A program made the position numbers and the translations under genes. Below, in pieces: positions 42,908 through 52,711 of a stretch of 64,000 nt of DNA (position 1 is its first letter; each line of letters begins with the position of its first letter). The notes below the pieces were generated by a model. That model was given only the letters and a program-made list of their open reading frames with translations, was not told where the DNA came from and ran no database searches. The stretch is from Pseudomonadota bacterium (lineage in GTDB: Bacteria; Desulfobacterota; Desulfovibrionia; Desulfovibrionales; Desulfovibrionaceae). Location: positions 3,376 through 67,375 of the forward strand of contig JAEZYD010000052.1 in NCBI GenBank assembly GCA_023419375.1, given 5' to 3'.

Positions 42908-45597
42908 CTGATAGTTTGAGCCAGCCGTGGATGACAATAGTCTTGGCCACACTAGCACCTACCGCCGCCTTTGTGGCCCTTAATCTCAGGTTCTTTACCT
43001 TGCGTCAGGCTGTTGCCTCGCTGGCGCTGGCGGCATCTGCGGCGGGCATATTGGGCGCGGGAGCGGCATTGCTATGCGGGTGGGTGTCACCTCTTTCTTT
43101 GTCCATGGCTGCAGCGGAACATGGCGTATCCGTGGCAGGCGGGTTGACAACGCTGCTGGCTTTAAGCCTGTATTTTATTTTGCACGAGCGTTTTTTTACT
43201 GAGGCAGTGCCCCGCACCTGCACCCGCCGTCTGATTATGGCCGTGCTTATGCTGGTGTTTGGGTTGAGTTCTGCATTGTACTCCCCGGCGGTGATCAATG
43301 GGGTCTTTATGCTCCTGCTGGTCAGCTCCTGCCTGGACGCCCTGCGTCAGCGTAAAGCACCCAAAGAGCCACTTTTTGCTCTGGCTTCTTTCCGTCAGCA
43401 CTACACTCCGCGCTCAACACGTAATGTCACCCTGGCCCACAAGCCCAATGTGTACTTGCTACTGCTGGAGTCGTACCACTCAAGCGAGGCCCTGCAAACA
43501 CTCTACGGCATCGACGACAGTGCTACAGACGCGATTTTTGCAAAGCATGGGTTCACCGACTATCCAGGAGTATACAGCAACGAACCCGCTACGGTGGCCT
43601 CGCTGCATACCCTGGTGGACGGAACGCTGCTTGGCAGCGTTCTTCACGCCAGGGGTAATGCCTTTATCTTCGATGTGCTGCGAGAAAATGGCTACAGTTG
43701 CGAGTTTTTTGACTCCAGCTTTTTTGTGTTCGGGCATTTGATCGCTGAGGGAGAGTATGCCGCCTTTGACATGCCTACCTATGTGCGTCTGCTCTATGCA
43801 CTGGCTGGTCCCTTGTGGGCACAGTCGCGCTATTTGAGAAAAATAGTTAATAATTTTGACCCATTTGAAACGGAAATTAATTTTTCAGCCATGTTTAATG
43901 CCTTTCAGAAACGTCTGGCCCACAAGGTAAAAACGCCGCGCTGCTTTTGCATGCGTTTTGGGGCTTGCCATGTGGAAAATTCTCATCAGAGTTGGCTTGA
44001 GGATGCGAGTCAGTTTCAGAAGACGTACATAGAGTCTGTACGCAAGGGGCAGGGGCAGATTGCGCAGGTTGTGGAATCCATCATGCAGCACGATCCTGAT
44101 GCCTTGGTGGTGGCCGTGGGCGATCATGGCTCCTTGCGGCACAGTAATGCCTGGAGGGGCGCTGGCGGAATGGACGACGTCTTGCGTAAGCGCTGTGTGA
44201 GCATGGCGACATTGGCGTTGGACCATTTTGGGGTACGCCTTGCCATCCGCTGGCCTGTGCCGCACAAAACCGCGGGTAAGGTCATCTCACATGTCAATAT
44301 TTTCCGCTACGTGCTGGAGGCGCTGGGCGGAGGAAAAGATTTATTGGAGCATTTACAGCCGAATATTTCCCTACTTGAAGGGCAATATATGGTGGTGCGT
44401 GATGGCAAGCCAGTTGAACAGCTCCATGTGTACAACCCCAAGGAAGCCCTGCAACTTGTGCGGCAGCGTTTTGAAGCGGGGCAGGCTTCACTGGAGGATT
44501 GCCTTACTCTGGCTTATACCCTTGAACAGACAGATCCTTACTTTGTGCAGTCCGTGTTGCTCTGGGCGGACGCCACCTTTCCTGAAAACGCTGGCCTGCA
44601 CGTTATGCTGGGAAAATTGCTCTGCGCTCAGGGCAGGGAGGAGGGGCTTGGGTATTTGGAACGCGCCCTTAACGTCTTGCCTCATGACAAAAATTTATTG
44701 GCGTATTATTGGCATGCCCTTTTGCGGTTTAAGCGTCCACAAGAGGTTGTGAACGACGTGCAGGATAGAGAGGCAACCCACTTGCCCCCCGATGTTTTAT
44801 TTATCGTCATGGTAGCCTGCTGCCAGCTGGGACGCGAAGACGATGCATTGGCGTTTGCGGATACTTTTATAAACCAGCATAAAAATATACCCACAGCGTA
44901 TTTTTATGAAGGACTTCTTCTGCATTGCCTCAAACGTCATGAGCAATCCTTTGCCCTGACGAAACAGGCCCTTGAACGTTTTTATTCTATAAAATCTGAC
45001 TCCTTGCTCTGCCACCTGCGACGTGTGCACATGGTCAATGCTGTACTCACCAAGCGGTGGGGAGAGGCCATGGCCATTGGCAAGGTGCTGTGTGAGAGGT
45101 ATAGCGAGGAAACATGGAACTGGTTGCTCTATTCCTTTGCCTCCGAGCAGCAAGGTAATGTAGCAGAAGCTTTTGAAATATTGTTCCAAGGGATGGAGCG
45201 GTGTTCCGCTAGTGATGTTATTGCGCGGCGCATGGGCTATCTGGCACGGGAATACCACCTGTCCGATGCCTCCCTGCAGCCCCTGGTGGTCGCATCTGGC
45301 GTGGAAATCGTATCCATGCAAGAGCTTTGCAAGACGCATGATGTCATTGACGTACAGTGGTACCGGACGCAAGTCAAAAATGCCAAAGGCCCAATCTTCC
45401 CGCATCGCCACTACCTTATGCACGGGCTGTATGAGGGGCTGGAAATAGTCCCCTGGTTTGACTCCTTTTATTATTTACTGACAGACAGTACGATATGGAA
45501 ACTTGGCATAAATCCTTTTGTCCATTTTCTGCAATGCGGGCAATACGAAGGGCGACCTACATCAATCTATGGCGTTCCCACTGTGAAAAAAGGCTGA
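42904..45597 (+). CDS. LtaS-like sulfatase-fold membrane protein with TPR region and FD-WY module
   Basis: 897 residues. About four N-terminal membrane helices (residues 8-150), then an extracytoplasmic alkaline-phosphatase-like domain of the LtaS/phosphoethanolamine-transferase type: LLLLESYHSSE (metal Glu), SNEPATVASLHT (likely nucleophile Thr), VAVGDHGSLR (metal Asp-His). From about 500 to 800 come TPR-like helical repeats, and residues 814-897 hold the two-repeat C-terminal module shared with four other proteins here (FDSFYY, NPFVHFLQCG). It could transfer a phospho-substituent onto surface glycan or lipid. It ends the plus arm of the locus. Confidence 0.8.
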   Translation: MTDSLSQPWMTIVLATLAPTAAFVALNLRFFTLRQAVASLALAASAAGILGAGAALLCGWVSPLSLSMAAAEHGVSVAGGLTTLLALSLYFILHERFFTEAVPRTCTRRLIMAVLMLVFGLSSALYSPAVINGVFMLLLVSSCLDALRQRKAPKEPLFALASFRQHYTPRSTRNVTLAHKPNVYLLLLESYHSSEALQTLYGIDDSATDAIFAKHGFTDYPGVYSNEPATVASLHTLVDGTLLGSVLHARGNAFIFDVLRENGYSCEFFDSSFFVFGHLIAEGEYAAFDMPTYVRLLYALAGPLWAQSRYLRKIVNNFDPFETEINFSAMFNAFQKRLAHKVKTPRCFCMRFGACHVENSHQSWLEDASQFQKTYIESVRKGQGQIAQVVESIMQHDPDALVVAVGDHGSLRHSNAWRGAGGMDDVLRKRCVSMATLALDHFGVRLAIRWPVPHKTAGKVISHVNIFRYVLEALGGGKDLLEHLQPNISLLEGQYMVVRDGKPVEQLHVYNPKEALQLVRQRFEAGQASLEDCLTLAYTLEQTDPYFVQSVLLWADATFPENAGLHVMLGKLLCAQGREEGLGYLERALNVLPHDKNLLAYYWHALLRFKRPQEVVNDVQDREATHLPPDVLFIVMVACCQLGREDDALAFADTFINQHKNIPTAYFYEGLLLHCLKRHEQSFALTKQALERFYSIKSDSLLCHLRRVHMVNAVLTKRWGEAMAIGKVLCERYSEETWNWLLYSFASEQQGNVAEAFEILFQGMERCSASDVIARRMGYLAREYHLSDASLQPLVVASGVEIVSMQELCKTHDVIDVQWYRTQVKNAKGPIFPHRHYLMHGLYEGLEIVPWFDSFYYLLTDSTIWKLGINPFVHFLQCGQYEGRPTSIYGVPTVKKG

Positions 45598-46374
45598 AGC
45601 GCATCAACTCCTTGTTTCTGCCGTTTTGGCATGGGGAGTCCAAGAAAGCATATGGCGCTATGGATTGACCAGCACCTTGATAGCATTTCTCCCCACCAAC
45701 ACTCGCAGCGTTGCAGGTTCACGGTAAAATCACACACGAATTATTCAGTCTTAACACTGCGTAATACATGGATTCTACGAATCGGAACGCGTTATAGGCA
45801 TAGCTGGGAAAGTACCAGAGTACAGGTATGCCCATGCCCCGGCATGGCAATCCAGCGTGTCGGCTTGAAATGATGACAATTGTTTTGTGACAAGTCGTCG
45901 GTCAAAGCAAAGCGGTAACCGTGGTCTGTAGTGTGCATGGCTTCTTGAGCTATTAGTCTTCAGTATATCTTGCCGACGAGGCTGGGCAGGTCCGACGGAA
46001 ACTGACTCCGCAAAATTCCACGTTGTATTGTCGCTACAGCAAGTGGCTTGACGCAGTGTATGTGTTTCAACGTGCCTTTATCAGTTTTGCATATATAAAA
46101 TTATTGAATTTGTCGTGTAGGCGGGAGCGATTGATTTCAATGCCAGTTCCGTGCTGTCAGATGCTCGTCATCTGCCATGCATTAAGAATTTTGTGGTGTT
46201 CCCAACAGCAAGGGATTTTTTTATGTTCAATGGCAACTCATCTGCGGCAGAAGCTGTTTCGCAATAATTTCTGTAAATATTAGTCAATATGAACATTGAT
46301 GAAAGGGAAAGTTGCTCCGTTAGGTAATCCTGGTGCTTTCGTTAAAGATAATACATATCCAATGGGACAATTTT
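45598..46374. other. Intergenic between convergent genes, no supported gene
   Basis: About 780 bases. Short open frames (45631-45873, 46023-46283) have Cys/Arg/Ser-rich translations without recognisable domains, and may be debris of a decayed element. A small hairpin CCATGCC/GGCATGG lies near 45834-45849. No terminator with a clear T run could be assigned to either flanking gene. Confidence 0.45.
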
Positions 46375-48066
46375 TTATGACATTGCGTTGAGGATATAGT
46401 GGAACAGTGGATTTGTGGCATCGCCGGCCTGCATGTGCTGCTCTTTATATCGCACGGTGTTAAAATGAGCATTGGGATTATAGCCTTTGTCTGCGCCAAA
46501 GCGGACATAGTGCTCCAGAGGATCCATAATCAGAGGACCCCGCACATACTGGTTTATGTACCATTGGCGATCAAAGAGGCCAGAGGCTTTGATCTGCGGC
46601 AGGATACGCAAGAGAGATGTGCTGCGGGGATTTTCTTGCATTCGCGGAGCAAACGTGACCCCTGGGCGGGCCAGTACAAAGACCGTTCGGGGAATGCCCT
46701 GCTCCAAATTTATGGCTATCACAAGATGTAACCCGGCTGAGTGAGCGGCGGTTTTTACCTCTTCCAGATCGAAACGGTGCCTGTATTCTGAGGGGCGGCG
46801 CTCTGCCTCGGGTTTGTCCCAGTCGGCACTGTGCCATCGGTTATTGGGATAATCGTTGAAGCGCGCGTCGACTAGGTCAAAAATGAAGCACCCCCCGGCA
46901 GATACATGGGGGCAGAGGGTTTTCAGAAAGGTGGACAGCGAAAAATCAGGAATGAGGTAAAGACAGTTACTGGCCCAGAGTACGTCGATATCGTGCGGCA
47001 CAAATCGCGTGTCCAGGTAGTCCGCCTGGTGCGCCGGAGCGTCCATTCCGTGGGTTGTCATATATTCGTTGGTCAGAGCTACGGCCTTGGCGTCATAATC
47101 ACTGCCCCGCACCTGAGTATAGCCGTGCTGCGCCAGCCAGAGCAAGTTGCTGCCGCCGCCGCAACACAGTTCAAAAATATTTTTATCCCGTGTCATGTGG
47201 GCCACGACCCACTGGCTCATGATCTGCAGCTCATGTCTGTGTCGCCGCCCCAGGGCCGTGTTCAGGTACCACTGTTGTGCGCCGTGCTTTTCTGCCAATG
47301 CGGCATATTGCTCGACATCCATATCAATTTCTTCTGCCGAGGTTGGCAAATAGCCCTGGCTTTTTCCTGCAACGCCGTCAGCCAGCATTTTTTGCAGGTT
47401 GTTCAGGCTCAAGGGAGGTTGTTGCGTGTAGCAGCTTTCTGGGTAGAAACGGTGGTGGTGGTAGCGGTACCAGATGCCCGGCTCCAGCACCAGCCTGCCC
47501 AGCTCATTCTCAAGATGCACTCCGTCATCATACAGCACGCGCAGGCCTACTTCCTGTGCGGCCCTATGAGTGTCATCGTTATGTCTGTTGAAGGGGGCGA
47601 TAAAGTAGCGCACGTTCTTATGTGGAAAAAGGCGGGCCATTTCCGCGAGCCCTTCCCGCATGTCCACCAGTTGCTCATCATAGCTCATGGCGCTGTAATC
47701 TGTATGATAGAGGCCATGTAAGGCCAGTTCATCAGGTATTGAATTGAGAAAGTCCACCAACGCGGGGTTGTCTTCAATCCTGTACGGCTCGGAAAGCTCC
47801 CGTATACGGGTGTTGGGCAATTGAGAAATGCTGCCTTGTCCGGCGTAGGAAACTGCCACCCCGTCCGTCATATGTTCCACATTACCCAGCCCACGCAACA
47901 TGATGCCCTGCACCTGGGTGAATCCGTGGGCATGGAAAAGCGCACAGAACTGTTGAAAATGCGCCAAATTACTGTCCACCGCCACGTCATCGTTGCGAAA
48001 GAAAGGCTTCGTGTAAGGCAGCGTGGTATTCACGGGCTGAAGAGGAATAGTGGTGCTGTGCATCAT
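46375..48066 (-). CDS. Deacetylase-like plus methyltransferase plus FD-WY module, triple fusion
   Basis: 563 residues. Residues about 15-215 look like a NodB-fold polysaccharide deacetylase relative (FFRNDDVAVDSN; ALHGLYHTDYSAMSYDEQ; YFIAPFNRHNDDT). Residues about 270-440 are a class I methyltransferase (IFELCCGGGSNLLWLAQHG). Residues 496-563 are the C-terminal module (GLFDRQWYINQY, PLEHYVRFGADKGYNPN, NPLFHYIL). The deacetylase Asp pair is present as NDDV. The gene starts with an ATGA overlap on the preceding glycosyltransferase and is last in the minus operon. Confidence 0.8.
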   Translation of the reverse strand: MMHSTTIPLQPVNTTLPYTKPFFRNDDVAVDSNLAHFQQFCALFHAHGFTQVQGIMLRGLGNVEHMTDGVAVSYAGQGSISQLPNTRIRELSEPYRIEDNPALVDFLNSIPDELALHGLYHTDYSAMSYDEQLVDMREGLAEMARLFPHKNVRYFIAPFNRHNDDTHRAAQEVGLRVLYDDGVHLENELGRLVLEPGIWYRYHHHRFYPESCYTQQPPLSLNNLQKMLADGVAGKSQGYLPTSAEEIDMDVEQYAALAEKHGAQQWYLNTALGRRHRHELQIMSQWVVAHMTRDKNIFELCCGGGSNLLWLAQHGYTQVRGSDYDAKAVALTNEYMTTHGMDAPAHQADYLDTRFVPHDIDVLWASNCLYLIPDFSLSTFLKTLCPHVSAGGCFIFDLVDARFNDYPNNRWHSADWDKPEAERRPSEYRHRFDLEEVKTAAHSAGLHLVIAINLEQGIPRTVFVLARPGVTFAPRMQENPRSTSLLRILPQIKASGLFDRQWYINQYVRGPLIMDPLEHYVRFGADKGYNPNAHFNTVRYKEQHMQAGDATNPLFHYILNAMS

Positions 48067-49529
48067 AACGATGGTCCGTTGGTTAGTATATCATGGGATG
48101 CAGGGGAAAGCCTCCCGCCCTTACCAAACAGATAGTAGTGCAGCAAGGGGTTCATGTTGTCATGATTCTTTTGCAAGAAGTGTTTAGTATACTCCTTGGT
48201 GTTGAACCATGGATTCGGGTTGTAACCTTTGCCCGCCCCAAAAAGAATATAGTGCTCCAGAGGATCCATGACCTCCGGTCCACGAACATACTGCGCCCGA
48301 TACCATGCATAGTCAAACAGGCCTGATTGGCGCAGCAAGGACACGTACACACACAATATATTTTGCCAGCTCTGAGCAGGAGGCAGCATGTCCTCCGATA
48401 CGTTCTGGCATGCAGGGCGAGCATAAGAACACGCGCGGTGTTCCTGCACTGCCTCTTCCAGCAGTTCTTCCCACTGTGTTGCAACTGTGTCCAAAGTGTA
48501 TTTTTCGCTTTCAACAAGAGCTTTTCCCCCCAATTTTCGGCGCAGCTCAGTGCTTGCCATGAGGGGGGCGAGGGTCTCGGCCAGGCTGATTGGTGTCATT
48601 TTCGGCGCCAGCCGGCCAAAGTCTGGCTGCACGATACTTTGCAGTGCCTCACAGTGAGCAAAGCCCACCACGGGCAGACTGTGCCGCAGGGCCTCTACCA
48701 CTGTCATGGGAAAACCTTCGTAACGAGAGGGGTGGCACAAAACACTGGCCGTGCGCATTACCTCCGCCACCGTGCAGGTTTCACCCTTGAGCAGGGCATG
48801 ATGGTGCAGCCCTTCTGAGTCAATGAGTTTTTGAAGGTCTTTTTGTTCGTCGTAAAAATCTCCCCCCCAGATATGCAACTGCCACTCGGGAAAGTACGGG
48901 TGCAGGAGGGCAAAGGCGCTGATCAGCAGAGAGTGCTGCTTGATGCTGTCGCGCAACCGGCCCACGGCTAACAAAATCTTGGGTGTTGTTGCTTCCCGCG
49001 TTGCCTGCGTATCAGCAAAGGGGGCCAATGGCGTGCCGTTGGGAATATGGCGGATACGAGCGCGCAGGCAGGGGGGATAGGACGCCGCGTAGCCTGGCAA
49101 GAGGCAGTGTATACGGTGGGCTGCGGCAAAAGCGGTGACGCGGTCTGGCTGGTTCCAGTTGACACCACCGGTGATGTGGGGGGCGGTCCTGTCTGAGAGC
49201 ACGAGAGCCGTGGATGTGCCGTGTACCATGCCCGCATGGGAGAGCAAAACTGCGTCAGAGCCCAGACCCAGCAATACGTCCGGGGAGTGGGCGCACACCT
49301 GCCGCCGCAAGGCGTCCAAGCCAGAGCGGCTGGAGCGCAGTTGGATAAGATTGTATTCAAGGCGCACGGATGGGTGCAGCGGATAGAGCGGCGGCAAGGG
49401 ATCCAGCCCGCTGGTGAAGATGATTACTTCATGTCCTCGGCGGGCAAAGGCGTTAGCCAGTTCCGAACCGGCTCGCTCAGTTCCGCCGCGCAGACGCGTC
49501 AAGGACCAGAGGGGCATGGCAATTTTCAT
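48063..49529 (-). CDS. GT4 glycosyltransferase with FD-WY C-terminal module
   Basis: 488 residues from ATG 49529, which overlaps the preceding gene by four bases; a longer frame upstream overlaps it heavily and is rejected. The protein opens MKIAMPLWSLTRLRGGTERAG, the GT4 glycine motif. The donor-site block is HPSRYEGFPMTVVEALRHSLPV. After a linker comes the module (residues 403-488): GLFDYAWYRAQYVRGPEVMD, PLEHYILFGAGKGYNPNP, NPLLHYYLFG. It is one of three consecutive related GT4 genes that probably arose by duplication. Confidence 0.87.
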   Translation of the reverse strand: MKIAMPLWSLTRLRGGTERAGSELANAFARRGHEVIIFTSGLDPLPPLYPLHPSVRLEYNLIQLRSSRSGLDALRRQVCAHSPDVLLGLGSDAVLLSHAGMVHGTSTALVLSDRTAPHITGGVNWNQPDRVTAFAAAHRIHCLLPGYAASYPPCLRARIRHIPNGTPLAPFADTQATREATTPKILLAVGRLRDSIKQHSLLISAFALLHPYFPEWQLHIWGGDFYDEQKDLQKLIDSEGLHHHALLKGETCTVAEVMRTASVLCHPSRYEGFPMTVVEALRHSLPVVGFAHCEALQSIVQPDFGRLAPKMTPISLAETLAPLMASTELRRKLGGKALVESEKYTLDTVATQWEELLEEAVQEHRACSYARPACQNVSEDMLPPAQSWQNILCVYVSLLRQSGLFDYAWYRAQYVRGPEVMDPLEHYILFGAGKGYNPNPWFNTKEYTKHFLQKNHDNMNPLLHYYLFGKGGRLSPASHDILTNGPSL

Positions 49530-50965
49530 GCGCCCCTCTGTAGCTCGTGCTGTGGCGGGGTAGTAGCCAGCGCGGCGCGCCTGCCCCACATCAGGTAATG
49601 CAATAGGGGGTTCAATGTGGGCGGACACTGCCGCATATATGTTTTCCGGTACCATGCCGTATCAAAGGCAGGGTTGGGGCAATATCCCTTGTCCGCGCCA
49701 AAGCGTAAAAAATGCTCCAGCGGGGGCATATACTCTGGCCCATGCACATAGATCTTTCGGTACCACTCGCTGTCAAACAGCCCCGATTTTTGCACGAGCC
49801 GCGTGTACACGGTAAACACCGTGTTCCAGCGTCCATAGGCTGTGAGTGGGGGCACCCGTGCAGGAGCTTTTGGCTGTACTGTTGCCGCCGTTTGATGGAG
49901 TAGTTTTTCCCACTGGGGGAGTACTCTTTCCGGGCTATATTGCCAGCTTTTTTTTAGGGCCGCCTTGCCCATGCTCCGCCGTAGTGCCGCATTGGCCATG
50001 ATGGGCGAGAGCGTTGCCGCAAGGCATTGAGGGGTCATGTCTTCTGCCAGGGCGCCACACGAGCATTCCACAAGGCTGCGGGCTGCCGCACAGCCAGCAA
50101 AGGCCACTACGGGCAGGCTGTGGCGCAGGGCCTCCACACCTACCATGGGAAAACCCTCATAGCGTGAGGGGAGGCAAAAAATATGGGCTTGAGCATAGGC
50201 CATGTGAACGTCCTGAAGTTCACCGCAGAAAAAGACCCGCTCTGCCAGCCCGAGCTGGCGTGCCAGTGACTCCAGTCCGGCCTGTTCCCCGTAAGCATCC
50301 TTGCCATAAAAACATAACCGCCATTGCGGGAATGTATCCCGCAAAAGGGCAAAAGCCCGGATGAGAATGCTTTGTTGCTTGATGGAGTCTGCCAGACGTC
50401 CTACAGAGCAGATGGTGAAGGGGCCTGTTTCTTGCCTGTTTTCCGGTCCTTCGTAGGCTGGCAATGGGGTGGAGTTTGGGATGACTATGGCCTTAGACCG
50501 CAAAAAATGGGGCAGAGTCTGGCGGGCCCCTTCAGTGAGAAGATGTATCCTGTCGGCACCTGCCAACACACTCCATCTGTCAGGTCTATTCCAGCGCTCG
50601 TTTTCAATGACGGTGGCATCACTGTTTTCGGATAAAATTAGAGGAATGCCCGTACCGTGGGTCATGGCCGCAGCAAAAACAAGATGGGCGGAGGACTCAA
50701 AGCCCACCACCACCTGGGGCCTGTGTGCCAACAGCACACGGCGAGCTTCAGCCATGCCCGGCTGGTGGTGCAGAGATTTTTCGCCCAAAAATTCCAGCTT
50801 GATGGCCGGATGCAAAGGATAGACCGGGCGTCTGTCCCCGTGGTCGCGGGTAAAGATAATCAACTCGTGACCGCGCTCCGCAAGGGCGTTGGCAAGCTCC
50901 GCGCCCACGCGTTCCGTGCCTCCACGGATAACGCTAAGCATCCAAAGCAGTAGAGCGCATTTCAT
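49526..50965 (-). CDS. GT4 glycosyltransferase with FD-WY C-terminal module
   Basis: 479 residues from ATG 50965, seven bases after the stop of the preceding GT4. It opens MKCALLLWMLSVIRGGTERVG, very like the next gene's start. Donor-site block LPSRYEGFPMVGVEALRHSLPV. The linker WNTVFTVYTRLVQKS leads to the module (residues 395-479): GLFDSEWYRKIYVHG, PLEHFLRFGADKGYCPNP, FDTAWYRKTY, NPLLHYLMWG. Here the second half-repeat also carries a full FD..WY, which shows the module is a tandem duplication. Confidence 0.87.
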   Translation of the reverse strand: MKCALLLWMLSVIRGGTERVGAELANALAERGHELIIFTRDHGDRRPVYPLHPAIKLEFLGEKSLHHQPGMAEARRVLLAHRPQVVVGFESSAHLVFAAAMTHGTGIPLILSENSDATVIENERWNRPDRWSVLAGADRIHLLTEGARQTLPHFLRSKAIVIPNSTPLPAYEGPENRQETGPFTICSVGRLADSIKQQSILIRAFALLRDTFPQWRLCFYGKDAYGEQAGLESLARQLGLAERVFFCGELQDVHMAYAQAHIFCLPSRYEGFPMVGVEALRHSLPVVAFAGCAAARSLVECSCGALAEDMTPQCLAATLSPIMANAALRRSMGKAALKKSWQYSPERVLPQWEKLLHQTAATVQPKAPARVPPLTAYGRWNTVFTVYTRLVQKSGLFDSEWYRKIYVHGPEYMPPLEHFLRFGADKGYCPNPAFDTAWYRKTYMRQCPPTLNPLLHYLMWGRRAALATTPPQHELQRGA

Positions 50966-50972
50966 GGTATCC

Positions 50973-52553
50973 CTACATGTCCGAAGGGCTGGTCTCGCCG
51001 TACAGGATGTAATGAACCAGAGGGTTGAGGCCGTCTTCGTGGCGTCCCATGTGCTGCTGGCGGTACTGCGCACCGTTGAACGCGGGGTTTGGTTCATAGC
51101 CCTTGGCGGCTCCAAGGCGAAGATAGTGCTCTATCGGGGGCATAATTTCCTGGCGGCCTTTGCCATAGGTTTGACGGTACCACGCTACATCGAACAACCC
51201 CGAATCTTCAATAAGCTTGACGCATACGGTAATAAAACATGCCTCCATGGCAGGCAGGGTGTGCAGTTTCAGATCCGGGCCACCGGTTTCTTCCGGAGCG
51301 CAAGGATAATCCTCCGGGTTGCAGCCAGGCACTGGAAATACGTCAAGTGGAAGGCGCGGCATGCGTGGATAGCTGGAATGTATCTGCTCCAGAGATAGTA
51401 GCGCGTCAAGCCGCCGATGCAACATTGCTTCTGGGGACTCTTCTGGCTTTTTCTGCATGACAGTCATTCCTTTGCGGTTGGCGCAACGCAGCAGCAACGC
51501 CTCCCATTGTTGAAAAATTTTCCGTTGGTCAAAGCTCGTTGCCCGGTTACGGGCCGCCGTGCCCATGCGTTGGCGCAGGGCGGCGTCGTCAACCAGAATG
51601 CGCAGAGCTGCAACAAGGGATTCTGCCTGTGCCTCCTTTACAAGGATGCCTGTCTCGGGAGTGACGATTTCATTCACTCCGGGGCATTGGGCCATTCCCA
51701 CCACAGGCAATGCCGCAGCAAACGCTTCCAACACCGCCGTGGGAAAGCCCTCCTGCATGGAAGGATGGCAAAAAAAGGCCGCATCCATCAATGCCGCATT
51801 TGTGTCGTTAGTGAGGCCCGGCAGGCTGATTTTTTTTTCTAGCCCGTAGAACAGCACCCATTTTTCCAGACGTGGTCGTTCAGGTCCATCGCCGTGGATG
51901 GTCAACATCCACTCAGGATGCTCTTGTGTCAGGAGAGCGAATGCTTCCAGCAGCAGCGCGTAATTTTTGCTGGCGATGAGACGCCCTATGCCCATGATGG
52001 TGGGGGGGCGATCTCGGTTCAGCGGAGGGTGCCGTGGAAGTTCTACGCTGTTGGGGATGACACTGACCCTCTGTTGCAGATACATCGGCAGAGACGCTTT
52101 GTAGGTATGCAGTAAAAGGTGAATGTTGTCCGCCCCGCTGAGAGCGGTCAACCTGTCCGCGCGGTTCCATCGCTCATTTTCCAATAATTGAGGATTTGTG
52201 CGCTCAGAAAGAAGCAGGGGAATCCCCGTGCCATGGAGGATCACCGTCCAGTCCAGCATGGCCTCCCATGAAAAAAAAGCCACACAGACATCCGGGTTCA
52301 GGCACGTAAGCAGTTCGCGTAGTTGGCGACGTGATGTCGCTGTGTCTACAAGGCGTGTGCGCACCAGACGAACGCGCGCGTCCAGTGGGAAGGCCGCCGC
52401 CCCCTCTCCGTCCTGCGCCAGAACCGTGACTTCATGTCCCTGCGCAGCAAGATAGGACGCCAGACCAGCCCCCAGCCGCTCTATGCCTCCCTTGCCGTGC
52501 AGCAGGCCGTGGAGGATTAATGCGATGCTTTTTCTGTCTGAGCAGTGTGTCAT
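50973..52553 (-). CDS. GT4 glycosyltransferase with FD-WY C-terminal module
   Basis: 526 residues. GT4 N-terminal motif HGKGGIERLGAGLASYLA; NSVELPRH; GIGRLIASKNYALLLEAF; donor-site block HPSMQEGFPTAVLEAFAAALPV. A long linker of about 85 residues precedes the module (residues 452-526): GLFDVAWYRQTY, PPIEHYLRLGAAKGYEPNP, NPLVHYILYG. It is first of the three-GT4 series and sits about 160 bases downstream of the GT2 gene. Confidence 0.87.
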   Translation of the reverse strand: MTHCSDRKSIALILHGLLHGKGGIERLGAGLASYLAAQGHEVTVLAQDGEGAAAFPLDARVRLVRTRLVDTATSRRQLRELLTCLNPDVCVAFFSWEAMLDWTVILHGTGIPLLLSERTNPQLLENERWNRADRLTALSGADNIHLLLHTYKASLPMYLQQRVSVIPNSVELPRHPPLNRDRPPTIMGIGRLIASKNYALLLEAFALLTQEHPEWMLTIHGDGPERPRLEKWVLFYGLEKKISLPGLTNDTNAALMDAAFFCHPSMQEGFPTAVLEAFAAALPVVGMAQCPGVNEIVTPETGILVKEAQAESLVAALRILVDDAALRQRMGTAARNRATSFDQRKIFQQWEALLLRCANRKGMTVMQKKPEESPEAMLHRRLDALLSLEQIHSSYPRMPRLPLDVFPVPGCNPEDYPCAPEETGGPDLKLHTLPAMEACFITVCVKLIEDSGLFDVAWYRQTYGKGRQEIMPPIEHYLRLGAAKGYEPNPAFNGAQYRQQHMGRHEDGLNPLVHYILYGETSPSDM

Positions 52554-52711
52554 TGGTGCTTATTTGCGTTTAAAAATAAATATTGTATCAACATCATCAC
52601 GCTCTGTTATGTCATGAATATTAAGTGCCATATTTGAAATTTAGGAAAAAGTTCGCCGTTAAAATTACCAAGACGTATTTTTTTAAAAAATACATATACT
52701 ATATAGTTGCA

